NCBI RefSeq assembly: GCF_963082655.1
Contig: NC_081553.1
Span: forward strand, 34,168,882 to 34,232,881
Direction of reading: 5' to 3'
DNA: 64,000 bases
DNA from: Stomoxys calcitrans
Lineage: Eukaryota > Arthropoda > Insecta > Diptera > Muscidae
The notes under the pieces were generated by a model that made no database searches, had not been told where the DNA came from, and saw nothing but the letters and a program-made list of their open reading frames with translations. This document shows, piece after piece, positions 10,770 to 21,415 of the stretch (the first letter of the stretch is position 1; each line of letters starts with the position of its first letter). The position numbers were made by a program, and so were the translations under genes.

Positions 10770-10925
10770 CTTTTAAACCTAGTAAATCCACCACGCAGAT
10801 AAGTTTGCCCCTGTTCCTTATTAAAGTTGATTTTCAAATCCACCACAAACAAGATTTTCACCCTACGCCAAATCCTGGAAAAGACCGGAGAGAGAGACAA
10901 ACACTGTCTTGTCTCTTCTTTATGC
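10770..10925 (+). pseudogene. LINE reverse-transcriptase fragment
   Basis: Reads KSTT, then a short SINE-tail-like insert (AGTTTGCCCCTGTTCCTT), then a TLRQILEK-type block. This corresponds to the KSTxDQIFTLRQILEKT block also seen near 41170-41220. Too short to classify well. Confidence 0.45.
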
Positions 10926-10939
10926 TCCGAAACTATTAT

Positions 10940-11520
10940 TCTTAGATCTGAATCGTCAGATTTCAATGCGTTTTGCTAACCAGATTTCGCAACAAGGTGA
11001 TGTATTGGTCTTAAATAGTCCAAGAAAAAGAAAAGTTGAAAACCGTTCTGCACCTGCTGGCTTGTTATTCTTCAATCAGAATATGGTAATGCAAATTGAA
11101 AATTTTGCCCATGAACATTCCACTAAGGAACAGGGGCAAACTTCTCATATATCAATGAGTGCAGTCCGATTCAAGTTTAAGTTCAATGATAAGAGGCCTC
11201 CCTTTTATAGCCGAGTCCGAACGGCGTGCCGCAATGCGACACCTCTTTGGAGAGAAGTTTTACATGGCACAAATGTTGCCAGCATTAGGAGGGGAAAACC
11301 ACCACTGAAAATTTTTTCTGACGATCTCACTAGGATTCGAACCTAGGCGTTCAGCGTCATAGGCGGACATGCTAACCTCTGCGCTACAGTGGTCTCCGAT
11401 CAGAATATGGTTCCACCACCAATGTTAAACCGATCCTTCGATTTCTCATTTAAAGTTTTCTTAAAACATTCGAATATTTTTACAAGACAAATTTCTTTCG
11501 GTATACCCTAATTTAAAATA
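10940..11520 (+). pseudogene. Unidentified coding-like sequence interrupted by a SINE
   Basis: From a possible acceptor at 10938-10945 the plus strand reads LNRQISMRFANQISQQGD, then VLVLNSPRKRKVENRSAPAG and LLFFNQNMV up to 11087. Removing the SINE and one copy of its 13-base target duplication, the same frame continues as PPPMLNRSFDFSFKVFLK and on to a stop near 11510. I do not recognise the protein. PRKRK resembles a nuclear localisation signal. It could be a broken exon, a retrocopy or a transposon protein. The continuous frame over the pre-insertion site argues it was coding. Confidence 0.4.
11088..11398 (-). mobile_element. tRNA-derived SINE copy S2 with 13-bp target duplication
   Basis: A full-length copy in minus orientation: B box complement GGATTCGAACC at 11333-11343 and A box complement at about 11380-11390. 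It is flanked by exact direct repeats ATCAGAATATGGT (11075-11087 and 11399-11411). The duplication shows LINE-style target-primed insertion and fixes both ends of the SINE, giving a length of 311. Confidence 0.92.
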
Positions 11521-11800
11521 ATAATAAATATTTCCTTAATGCTAATTAAAATCTTCTCCCTAAAAAATCGATTGCATTTGCAATCTCAAAACTAGTTTGA
11601 GTTAATTCTCTGAAGATCACAATTAATCTCACTCACGATAGCCAAATGAAATGCACAACGGGCAATAGCTTGGAAATAATAGTAAAAGCTTTAAGTTGTA
11701 CCAACACATTTTTTACTTATTTTACTTAATTTCCCACTGTTACCATATTCAAAGGTAAATTGTAAGCCTCGCAACTGCTGTTAGTATTTAAAAAAAAATT
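11470..11800. other. AT-rich spacer
   Basis: Nothing recognised between the SINE-split relic and the next family A element. Confidence 0.4.
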
Positions 11801-11804
11801 AATT

Positions 11805-12888
11805 AAAAACAACTAAAAGCGTGCTAAGTTCGGGCGGGCCGAATCTTATATACCCTCCACCATGGTTCGCATTTGTCGAGTTCTATTCCCGGCATCTCTT
11901 CTTAGGCAAAAAAGGATAAAAGAAAAAATTAATTTTTTTTTTGGAGACCTGTGTAAAATGTCAGCCAATTCGAATAAGAATTGCGCCCTCTAGAGGCTCA
12001 AGAAATAAAATAGAGAGATCGATTTATATGGGAGCTGTATAAGGCTATAGACCGATTCATACCATAATAAACACGTATGTTGATGGTCATGAAAGGATCC
12101 GTCGTAGAAAATTTCAGGCAAATCGGATAATAATTGCGATCTCTAGAGGCCCAAGGAGTCAAGATTTCAGATCGGTTTATATGGCAGCTATATCAGGTTA
12201 TGAACCAATTTGAACCTTATTTAGCACAGTTGTTGAAAGTCATAATAAAATACGTCATGCAAAATTTCAGCCAAATCGGATGAGAATTGTTTATATGACA
12301 GCTATATCAGGTTATGGACCGATTTGAACCATACTTGGCACAGTTGGATATCATAACAAAATACTGCGTGCAAAATTTCATTCAAATCGGATAAGAATTG
12401 CGCCCTCTAGAGGCTCAAGAAGTCAAGACCCAAGATCGGTTTATATGGCAGTTGTATCAGGTTAAGAACCGATTTGAACCATACATGGCGCAGTTGTTGG
12501 ATGTCATAGCAAAACACGTCGTGCAAAATTTCATTACAATCGGATAAAAATTGCGCCCTCTAGAGGCTCAAGAAGTCAAGACCCAAGATAGGTTTATATG
12601 GGAGCTATATCAAAACATGGACCGATATGGCCCATTTACAATCCCAACCGACCTACACTAATAAGAAGTATTTGTGCAAAATTTCAAGCGGCTAGCTTTA
12701 CTCCTTCGAAAGTTAGCATGCTTTCGAGAGACAGAATGACAGACGAACGGACATGGCTAGATCGACATAAAATGTCGCGACAATCAAGAATATATATACT
12801 TTATGGGTTCTCAGACAAATATTTCGAGTAGTTACAAACAGAATGACGAAATTAGTATACCCCCATCCTATGGTGGAGTGTATAAAAA
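11805..12888 (-). mobile_element. Family A element A6, near complete
   Basis: Left end AACTAAAAGCGTGCTAAG, a GTTCGGGCGGGCCGAATC palindrome and TATACCCTCCACCATGG. Five tandem units follow, then a degenerate GACR run near 12740 and the right end TATACCCCCATCCTATGG with GGAGTGTATAAAAA. The subterminal inverted repeat ACCCTCCACCAT / ATGGTGGAGTGTAT is visible. Confidence 0.85.
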
Positions 12889-12937
12889 AATAAAAATAAT
12901 TAATTTAAATTAATTTCTAAATGTGATTTTATTTTTA

Positions 12938-14357
12938 TTTTTTATACCCACCACCGAAGGATGGGGGTATATTCATTTTGTCATTCCGTTTCCGACCCTA
13001 TAAAGTATATATATTCTTGATCAGCGTAAAAATCTAAGACGATCTAGACATGTCCGTCCGTCTGTCTGTCACGCTACAGTCTTCAAAAGTAAAGATATTG
13101 AGCTGAAACTTTGCCCAGATTCTTTTTTTGTCCATAAGCTGGTTAAGTTCGAAGATGGGCTATATCGGACTATATCTAGATATAGCCCCCATATACACCG
13201 ATCCGCCTATTTAGGGTCTTAGGCCAATAAAAGCCACATTTATTATCCGATTTTGCTGAAATTTGACACTGTGAGTTGTCTTAAGCCCTTCGACTTCCTT
13301 CGTTAAATTGGCCCAGATCGGTTCAGATTTGGATATAGCTGCCATATAGACCGATCCTCCGGTTAAGGGTCTTAGGCCCACAAAAGCCACATTTATTATG
13401 CGATTTTGATGAAATTCGGGACAGTGAATTGTGTAAGGCCCGTCGACATCCTTCGTTAATTTGGCTCAGATTTGGATATAGCTGCCATATATATCGATCC
13501 TCCGATTTATGGTGTAAGGCCCATAAAAGCCACATTCATTATCCAATTTTGCTGAAATTTGGGACAGTAAGTTGTGTTAGGCCCTTTGACATATTTCTTC
13601 AATTTGGTCCAGATCGGTTCAGATTTAGATATAGGTGCCATATAGACCGATTTCTTGATTTATGGTTTTGGGCCCATAAAATGCTCATTTATTGTCCGAT
13701 GTCGCCGAAATTTGGAACAGTGAGTTAAGTTAAGCCCCTTGACATACTTCTGCAATATCGCACAGATCGGTCCAGATTTGGATATAGCTGCCATATAGAC
13801 CGATATCTAGGTTTTAGGTTTTGGGGCCATAAAAGACGCATTTATTGTCCGATGTCGCTGAAATTTGACACAGTGAGTTTGGTTAGGTCTTCGACGTCCT
13901 TCTTAAATTTTGCCCAGATCAGTCCAGATTTTCATATAGCTGCCATATAGACCGATCTCTCGATTTAAGGTTTAGGGCCCACAAAAGAGGCATTTATTGT
14001 CCGATTTCGCCGAAATTTGGGACAGTGCTTTGTGTTAGGCTTTTCGACATGTTTATGTATCTTGGCCCAAATCGTTTCAGATTTGGATATAGCTGCCATG
14101 TAGACCGATATCTCGATTTAAAGTCTTAGCCCCATAAAAGGCGCATTTATAATCCGATTTCACTGAAATTTGACACAGCGACTTATGTTCGGCTTTTCGA
14201 CATCCGTGTCGTATATAGTTCAGATCGGTATGAGGTATATGAGTATAAGGTATGAAATTTTCACCGAATTTTGATGAAAGGTGGTTTTACATATATACCC
14301 GAGGTGGTGGGTATTCAAAGTTCGGTCCGGCCGAACTTAACGCCTTTTTACTTGTTA
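12938..14357 (+). mobile_element. Family B element B2, near complete
   Basis: Left end TTTATACCCACCACCGAAGG, then ATTCTTGATCAGCGTAAAAA and the GTCCGTCCGTCTGTCTGTC run at 13051-13069. About seven tandem units follow, then ATACCCGAGGTGGTGGGTAT, a GTTCGGTCCGGCCGAAC palindrome and CGCCTTTTTACTTGTT. The subterminal inverted repeat TACCCACCACC / GGTGGTGGGTA is clear. Best reference copy of family B in the window. Confidence 0.88.
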
Positions 14358-14770
14358 AGTTCAATGTTTATATTGCCATTGAGTCCCAAAGCAATAACAT
14401 GGGTTTGTGTCTACGGTACCCGTTAAGAGTAATAGGTGTATTCGCACAACAAGATAAAGCACTCAATCTAAATTTTAGCACTGCGAATCGAAATCGTTGC
14501 AAAATAAGTACACAAAACCTCCAATAAAGTAAGTAGCATTTGATGAATTACCATTCCAGAACTCAAAGACACTCATGGTCATCCCTTATCCCTTTCGTAC
14601 GCGATAAGGTCCCTAAGAACCTTTTAAGACCAACCACCACTAAAATATATTTATTTAATCATACCATTTTTAGCACCTCGCAATATTAATTTGCATGACC
14701 TTTGATCATTGCACATCCTCGCCAGTTCATATCTTGAACTTGAGTTTGCTACACTTCAGCGAAAACTTGT
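14358..14770. other. Spacer, nothing recognised
   Basis: Mixed-composition spacer between family B and A elements. No coding signal or repeat family was identified. Confidence 0.4.
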
Positions 14771-15385
14771 TTCTAGAAGGTCAAGATGTCAAGTTCCAAG
14801 ATCGGTTTATATGACAGCTATATCAGGCTATGGACCAGTTGGAACCATACTTGGCACAGTTGTTGGATATCATAACATAATACTTCGTGTAAAATTTTAT
14901 ACAAATCGGATAAGAATTGCGCCGTCTTGTGGCTCAAGAAGTCAAGATTCACGATAGGTTTATATTGCAGTTATATCAGGTTTTAGACCGATTTGAACCT
15001 AACTTAGCACAGTTGTTGGAAGTCATAACAAAATACATCTGGCAAAATTTCTTTCCAATCGGAGGTTCAAGAAGTTATGACCCAAGATCGGTGTATATGG
15101 CAGCTATATCAAAACATGGACCGATATGGCCTATTAACAATCCCAACCGACCTACACTAATAAGAAGTATTTGTGCAAAATTTCAAGCGGCTAGCTTTAC
15201 ACCTTCGAAAGTTAGCCTGCTTTCGGCAGACAGACGGACGGACATGGCTATATCGACATAAAATGCCACGACGATCAAGAATATATACATATACTTTATG
15301 GGGTCTCAGACGAATATTTCCAGTAGTTACAAACAGAATGACGAAATTAGTATACCCCCATCCTATGGTGGAGGGTATAAAAATA
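14771..15385 (-). mobile_element. Family A element A7, left end truncated
   Basis: Two to three units with GGTTTATATGACAGCTAT, then GGCTAGCTTTACACCTTCG, the GACRGAC run at 15229-15243 and the standard right end CCCCATCCTATGGTGGAGGG at 15357-15376. Its right end touches family B element B3 directly. Confidence 0.8.
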
Positions 15386-16625
15386 AACCGATCTGAACCA
15401 AATATGACACCGATGTCGAGAAGCCTAACATAAGCCACTGTGTCAAAGTACAGTGAAATGGGATTATAAATGCGTCTTTTATAGGGCCAAAACTTTAAAT
15501 TGAGATATCGGTCTATATCCAAATCTGGACCGAATTAGGCTAAGTTTCAGAAAAATGTTAAAGAGACTAGCACAACTCACTGTCCCAAATTTCGGCGAAA
15601 TCGGGCAATAAATGCGCCTTTTATGGGCCCAAAACCTTAAATCGAGAGATCGGTTTATATGGCAGCTATATGCAAATCTTGATCAATCTAGGGCAAATTG
15701 CAGATATATATCGAGGGGCTTAACTTAACTCACTGTCCCAAATTTCGGCGACATCGGACAATAAATGAGCTTTTTATGGGCCCAAAACCTTAAATCGAGA
15801 GATCGGTCTATAGCTATATGCAAATCTTGATGGATCTAGGCCAAATTGCAAATATACGTCGAAGGACTTAACCCACTGCCCCAAATATCGGTTAATATGG
15901 CAGCTATATCAAAATCTGGACGATCTAAGCCAAATTAAAGAAAAATATCGAAGGGCTTAACACAACTCACTGTCCCAAATTTCGACGACATCGGACAATA
16001 AATGAGATCTTTATGGGCCCAAAACCTTAAATCGAGAGATCGGTCTATATAGCAGCTATATGCAAATCTTGATCAATCTAGGCCAAATTGCAGATATATG
16101 TGGAGGAGCTTAACTTAACTCACTGTCTGAAATTTCGGCGACATCAGATCTTTATGGGCCCAAAACGTTAAATCGAGAGATCGGTCTATATAGCAGCTAT
16201 ATGCAAATCTTGATCAATCTAGGCCAAATTGCAGATATATGTGGAGGAGCTTAACTTAACTCACTGTCTGAAATTTCGGCGACATCGGACAATATGTGCG
16301 CCTTTTATTGGTCCAAAAACCTTAAATTGAGAAATCGGTCTATATGGCAGCTATATCCAAATCTGAACCGATCTGAGCCAAATTAAAGAAGAATATCGAA
16401 GGGCTTAACACAACTCACTGTTCAAAATTTCAGCAAAATCGGACGATAAATGTGGGTTTTATGGGCCTAAGACCCTAAATCGGTGGATCGGTCTATATTG
16501 CAGCTATATCCAAATCTGAACCGATCTGGGCAAAATTGAAGAAGGTTATCAAAGGGCCTAACATAACTCACTGTCCCAAATTTCATCAAAATCGGATGAT
16601 AAATGTGACTTTTATGGGCCTAAGA
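15386..16625 (-). mobile_element. Family B element B3, inverted, both ends missing
   Basis: Complement of family B units (GGTCTATATGGCAGCTATAT, GCCCAAAACCTTAAATCGAG, CAATAAATGCGCCTTTTATG). Two units around 16021-16260 are nearly identical over a 141-base period, a recent local duplication. It abuts B4 in the opposite orientation. Confidence 0.78.
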
Positions 16626-17521
16626 TCTCTCAGTTTTAGGTTTCGGGGCCATAAAAGGCACATTTATTTTCCGATGTCGCTGCAATTTGAGACAATCGGT
16701 TGTGTTAGGCTCTTCGACTTCCCTCTCCAATTTGGCCTAGATCGGTCCCGATTTGAATATAGCTGCCATATAGACTGATCTCTCGATTAAAGCTTTTGGG
16801 TCCGTAAAAGGCGCATTTATTGTCCGATTTCGCCGAAATTTGGAACAGTGCGTTGTTTTAGACTCTTCGACATTTTACTGCAACTTGGTCCAAATCGGTG
16901 CAGATTTGGATATAGCTGCCATATAGAGCGATATCTCGATTTAAAGTCTTGGCCCCATAAAAGGCGCATAAATAATCCGATTTTACTTAAATTTGACACA
17001 GTGACTTATATTAGGTTTTTCGACATTCGTGTCGTATATGGTTCAGATCGGTTTATTTTTAGGTAAATCTACTAGAAAGACCAATATTTTGTTATACACA
17101 ATTGAACAATGACTTGTACTTGTTAGTATTTGTCCAAATCGGAACATATTGGGTTGCCTAAAAAGTAATTGCGGATTTTTCATATAGTCGGCGTTGACAA
17201 ATTTTTTCATAGCTTGTGACTCTGTAATTGCGTTCTTTCTTCTGTCAGTTATCAGCTGTTACTTTTAGCTTGCTTTAGAAAAAAACTGTAAAAAAAGTAT
17301 ATTTGATTAAAGTTTTTTCAAAGTTTTATTAAAAATGCATTTACTTTCTTTTAAAAAATCCGCAATTACTTTCTGGGCAACCCAATATTTCGATATAACT
17401 GCTATGGGACATAAGGTATTCAATTTTCACACAGGATTTTGATGAAAGGTGGTTTACATATATACCCGGCGTGGTGGGTATCCAAAGTTCGGCCCGGCCG
17501 AACTTAACACCTTTTTACTTG
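16626..17521 (+). mobile_element. Family B element B4 with nested mariner MITE
   Basis: Family B units, then the usual right end ATATACCCGGCGTGGTGGGT, a GTTCGGCCCGGCCGAAC palindrome and CACCTTTTTACTTG. A 237-base MITE (17149-17385) is inserted at TA within ACATATTTCG. The uninterrupted form is visible in B1 at 6296-6306. Confidence 0.85.
17149..17385 (+). mobile_element. Mariner MITE M1 (237 bp)
   Basis: Ends TTGGGTTGCC...AAAGTAATTGCGGA and its complement, flanked by TA at 17147-17148 and 17386-17387. No coding capacity. The terminal repeats resemble mariner ends containing AAGTAATTGCGG. Two small changes in the ends (CCTAAAAAG; TTTCTGGGC) relative to the other copies. Confidence 0.9.
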
Positions 17522-17785
17522 CTATTTCTTTTTCTGTGCATGAAGTTAAGCTATGAAACAGCCACTGCAGCTATGAGTCTTAAGATGATGGAAGAATGAA
17601 TAGAAAACAACTGCAAATCATACCATCGCAGGATAATCGAGAGGACGATAGGAAACTTGCATGAGTTAGACAGATTTCTGATCGAGCACCTGAGATTTAA
17701 CATGGATCGTAAAGAACTGAGAAGTTTTCTCTCTGCTCCGCAATGGAATGTTCGTGGTCAAAAATTGCAAGCTATCACTCTAAAC
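17522..17785. other. Spacer, nothing recognised
   Basis: Short mixed-composition spacer before a family H element. No feature identified. Confidence 0.35.
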
Positions 17786-17885
17786 CAGAGCTGGCAAATT
17801 ATCGATAATCGCGACATTCGATATTTCTAATAATAAATATCGATAATACACTTAATTTCCCATCACCTATATTTCATTGATTAAT
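17786..17885. mobile_element. Family H element copy
   Basis: Starts CAGAGCTGGCAAATTATCG, holds TATCGATAAT-type motifs and ends within TTTCCCATCACCTATATTTC. Matches the copy at 8393-8510. Confidence 0.5.
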
Positions 17886-18290
17886 ATGGAAGGAAGGAAG
17901 GACGGGCGGGCCGGGCCGAACTTTCGATACCCATAACCTCGGGTATATATGTTAATCCCCTTTCGTCACAATCCGGTGAAAATTGGATAACTTATGCACC
18001 CAAATTCAGCACGGGCATTGAGTGGTCTAATATACATGTCACTATTCAATTTTGTAAAACAAAATATTGGTCTTTTTGGCAGATATATCCAATTATAAAC
18101 CGATCTGAACCATATTAAGGTCGTATATCGTGAAGCTCAGAAAAACTTGTTTGTTTCAAATTTCAGCGAAATCGGGTAATAAATAAAGCTTTAATGGGCT
18201 TCAGTCCTCTTATCGGCAGAACGATTTATACGGCAGCTATATCTTAATATAGTCCAATCAGAACCAAATTTAGATCGGGTGTCAGGAAGC

Positions 18291-18350
18291 TAAAAATAAC
18301 TCACTGTCACTAAAAATAACTCACTGTCACTAAAAATAACTCACTGTTCA
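18291..18350. repeat. 20-bp motif repeated three times
   Basis: TAAAAATAACTCACTGTCAC occurs three times in tandem (last copy ends TTCA). A local slippage expansion inside family D unit sequence. Confidence 0.9.
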
Positions 18351-18870
18351 GTGAAATCGGGTAATAAATAGAGCTTTTATGGTTTTCAGACCCTTTATCG
18401 GGAGATCGGTCTATATGATAGCTATATCTAAATATAGTTCGTTCTGAACCATATTAAGGTTCGAAGTTGAGAGGTCTGAAACTTCTCTCTGTTTCAAATT
18501 TTAGCGAGATCGGTTAAAAAATAATGCTTTTATGGGCTTCAGACCCTTTATCGGGAGATCTGAACCATATTTAGGTCAGTTGTCGGGAAGCCTTAAACTA
18601 CTCACTGTTTCAAATTTCAGTAGAATCGGATGAAAAAAAAACGTTTTTATGGGCATTAGACCCTTTATCGGAAAATCGGTCTATATATGAGCTATATCCA
18701 AATATGGTTCGATTTGGCCCATTCAAGAACTTAACCAGGTGCATCAAAAAAACGTATTTGTGCCAAATTTCAGCTCAATATCTCAATTTTAAAAGGAGTG
18801 ATTACAACAGACGGACGGACAGACGGACATCGTTAAATCGTCTTAGAATTTTACGACGATCCAAAATATA

Positions 18871-19107
18871 TTGGGTTGCCCAAAAAGTAATTGCGGATTT
18901 TTCATATAGTCGGCGTTGACAAATTTTTTCACAGCTTGTGACTCTGTAATTGCATTCTTTATTCTGTCAGTTATCAGCTGTTACTTTTAGATTGCTTTAG
19001 AAAAATAGTGTGAAAAAAGTATATTTGATTAAAGTTCATTCTAAGTTTTATTAAAAATGCATTTACTTTCTTTTAAAAAATCCGCAATTACTTTTTGGGC
19101 AACCCAA
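18871..19107 (+). mobile_element. Mariner MITE M2 (237 bp)
   Basis: Ends TTGGGTTGCCCAAAAAGTAA and complement, TA duplications at 18869-18870 and 19108-19109. Same internal sequence as M1, M3 and M4. Inserted in family D sequence in the ATATA of CAAAATATATAC. Confidence 0.92.
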
Positions 19108-19205
19108 TATATACTTTGTAGGCTCGGAAATTAATATTTCGATGTAATGCAAACGGAATGACTAAATGAATATACCCTCTTTCCTACGGTGGTGGGTATA
19201 AAAAT

Positions 19206-19425
19206 CAATTGGAAGTCATGAAAGAAATCACGGTACAAAATTTTAGCCCAATGGGATGAATATTGCGCCCTCTACAGGTGCAAAGTAACTTATAGGATAC
19301 ATTCAGTGTCGGATCGATTATTTGTGTTCAATTTTGCAAAAAATTTAACTTTGCCTATAGTATCGATAAAAAAATTTTTAATCGATATTTCGGCAAAAAA
19401 TAAAATATCGATAGTGCCAGCTCTA
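19206..19425. repeat. Family A fragment followed by family H fragment
   Basis: 19206-19300 is a single family A unit (GGAAGTCATGAAAG ... TTGCGCCCTCTACAGG). 19345-19425 holds TATCGATA motifs and ends ATCGATAGTGCCAGCTCT, the complement of the AGAGCTGGCA start of family H. Together with the left-end copies this suggests AGAGCTGGCA is a terminal inverted repeat. Confidence 0.5.
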
Positions 19426-20765
19426 CTCCAAACCCAGTTGCAAAATAAAATCCTTATACATTATAAATGTTTTATTTTACAAAAAATATATATTTTTGAA
19501 AAAATTGTAGTACACTTAATTCGTTTTGTTTATAATAGTATTTCTGGCTGATCATAAAATTTTTTTAAATAAGTATTTCACTAAAATTAATATAAGAAAA
19601 ATACATCAAACTGTATCTGCATTCTCTCAAGTAATTAATTTATAAGAAAGAATAGAGCGAATAATAAAACAAAGTAAACAATGTGATATGACAAAGGTGT
19701 TGAGTGTAAAAAAAAGTAGAGAAAGAAAGCAGAATCTTGCAAAAATGTTTTTTAAACATAGAACAGTGAGTGAGGTGGTGGTGTGGGAGGAGGGAAAATA
19801 AATTGCACATACTACATAATATTTAATAATTAGCAGTTTTCAACTATGTTTATACGAGAAGAGTGTTCCTTGTTTTTGTTTTCCATAATATTAATTGTAA
19901 TAAATATTAAATAAAACAATTTTGAATTTTTTTTCTTTTATTTTTCTTCTTCTTCAAGCGATTTACTTTTCTTCACACAAAAAAAAATTACTAATAAATA
20001 TTACACGGTAAATTATTTGATTTTTTAGTATTATTTTTACAAAAAAATGCCCAAACGTTTATTACACTTGTATACTTTTATTTAAATTTTCACACAATCA
20101 TTTTTTTTTCAATAAAGATTCTCAAAATGTTTTGTAAACTTGCTGTTGAACAGTTGCTATTTTGCATATAATTCTTGGTTTTTTTTTTTCAAATATTATA
20201 AATTATTGTTTTATTGGTTTTTTCCCTAAAAATGCACACAAACTAAGTGAAACTTTCTTAAAAGAGGAACACAAAAATTATTTAAAAAAAAAATATATAT
20301 ATATATCAACATAATCCATCCAAGATTGTCCTCAACTAGGCATTGGGATTATGATTTTATGTACACTATTACATAATTTTATTATTTTTTTAATATTCGC
20401 CTAGTTTTGTATTTGACAAAGTGTTTTTTTTTTGTTTACAAACAAAAAACGTGTTATAAAACGCTAAAGCATTTTAGGGTTTCTTTTCGTTTCGACTTTC
20501 TTTTTATGCTCCTTGGTGGAAAACAAATGCATGCCTGTGTTCATTCAAAGGAGCGACATAAGGATTTGTGCATTTATACATGCCATTAAAATGAAAAAAG
20601 AACGACAAAACAAAATAACATGAAAAAGTTGCGTGTGTGTGTGTGTATGTGTTTTGTTTGCGGATGTAGTAGGTATAGGTGTAAGGAAGGTGATACTACA
20701 ACAATACACCCTCATTATCCTTATTTTTTTGTTTTAGGCCGCCGCCTCTGGTTTGGTGTAAAACA
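19426..20765 (-). other. AT-rich flank; probable Past1 3' UTR and downstream region
   Basis: Very AT-rich, with long A and T runs, a (TA)n run near 20292-20306 and a (GT)n run near 20632-20645. It lies directly downstream of the stop codon of the Past1-like gene. Several complements of AATAAA are present, but the true 3' end cannot be chosen from sequence. Confidence 0.45.
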
Positions 20766-20968
20766 TTAGCAACGTTTTGAGGGTGGCACTAAGTGATCAG
20801 GCAACACATTGGGCAATTCATTGCCCTCCAATTTGACATTGATTAAATGCAATGCCAAGGCGAATTCATCGGAATCTAGGAAGCCATCACCATCCACATC
20901 CGAAAGTTTCCAGATTTTACTAAGCACTGAATTGGGTAATTTCGATTTGATAAGTTCTTGTTTGGCAG
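20766..20968 (-). CDS. Past1: Past1-like terminal exon
   Basis: Acceptor TACAG at 20969-20973. The first two bases complete an Ala codon begun in the previous exon. It encodes AKQELIKSKL to PPSKRC and a TAA stop at 20766-20768, and carries most of the EH domain and the calcium-binding loop. The preceding intron is only 70 bases. Confidence 0.9.
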
Positions 20969-21212
20969 CTGTAAAAAAAAAATTATTTATTTTAGAATTT
21001 TTATTAAAAAAAATTTTTTTGCATTTTTTTTGCCTTACCTTGACCTGAAATTTTGCCATCTACTGGTCCTAGTGTATTGAAAATGTTATCTGTGCGCTCC
21101 TTATCTCTCTGGCAAATCCAATCGTGCTCCCCGTAACCGGCATCAATGCCTTCACCTTTCATATAACCGAAGGGTGAAACATTATCATCGATAACACCCT
21201 CAAAGGCACCAC
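20766..21212 (-). CDS. Past1: EHD-family ATPase (Past1-like), last two exons: C-terminal EH domain
   Basis: EHD proteins are dynamin-related membrane-remodelling ATPases of endocytic recycling. The C-terminal EH domain binds Asn-Pro-Phe peptides. Two exons join in frame: GAFEGVIDDNVSPFGYMKG, then KGEGIDAGYGEHDWICQRDK, ISGQ-AAKQELIKSKLPNSVL, WKLSDVDGDGFLDSDEFALA, NVKLEGNELPNVLPDHLVPP and SKRC before the stop. The EF-hand loop DVDGDGFLDSDEF keeps canonical calcium ligands, and WKL supplies the conserved Trp of the ligand pocket. The match to EHD C-termini, especially insect Past1, is strong. The P-loop GTPase and helical exons are not found up to 64000, so the gene is partial here. Both splice junctions are intact, arguing against a pseudogene. 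Confidence 0.9.
21039..21212 (-). CDS. Past1: Past1-like penultimate exon
   Basis: Acceptor CTTGCAG just right of 21212, donor GTAAGG at 21033-21038. It starts with two bases completing a codon, then 57 codons from GAFEG to KISGQ and one base carried over. It encodes the linker and the beginning of the EH domain (ERTDNIFNTLGPVDGK). Confidence 0.9.
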
Positions 21213-21415
21213 CTGCAAGTAAAAAATTGTCAACAGAAAAAATTAGATAAGTTTTATTGCTTTACTTTAAGTTAGTTTTTAATAAACTATGAGCAACAAA
21301 ATTGAAGAAAGTAAATAAGACACCAACAACAAAACCAGCTATGTTTGCCTGGGTCGAACCTTACCAAGTTAACACATAATAAGTCAATTTATATCAGCAT
21401 AAGCTTAAACAAGTC
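21213..21415 (-). other. Start of long upstream Past1 intron
   Basis: AT-rich intron sequence ending in an acceptor tract next to the exon at 21039-21212. No exon was seen. Confidence 0.5.

Larger units (their letters stand above)
17886..19205 (-). mobile_element. Family D element D1 with nested mariner MITE
   Basis: Left end with GGGCGGGCCGGGCCGAAC palindrome-like sequence and ATAACCTCGGGTATATATG. About five units follow with GGGAGATCGGTCTATATG and CAGCGAAATCGGGTAATAAA, then a GACR run at 18810-18830. The MITE at 18871-19107 is next, and the right end CCTACGGTGGTGGGTATAAA closes the element. Related to families A and B by plan and core, but a distinct sequence. Confidence 0.78.
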
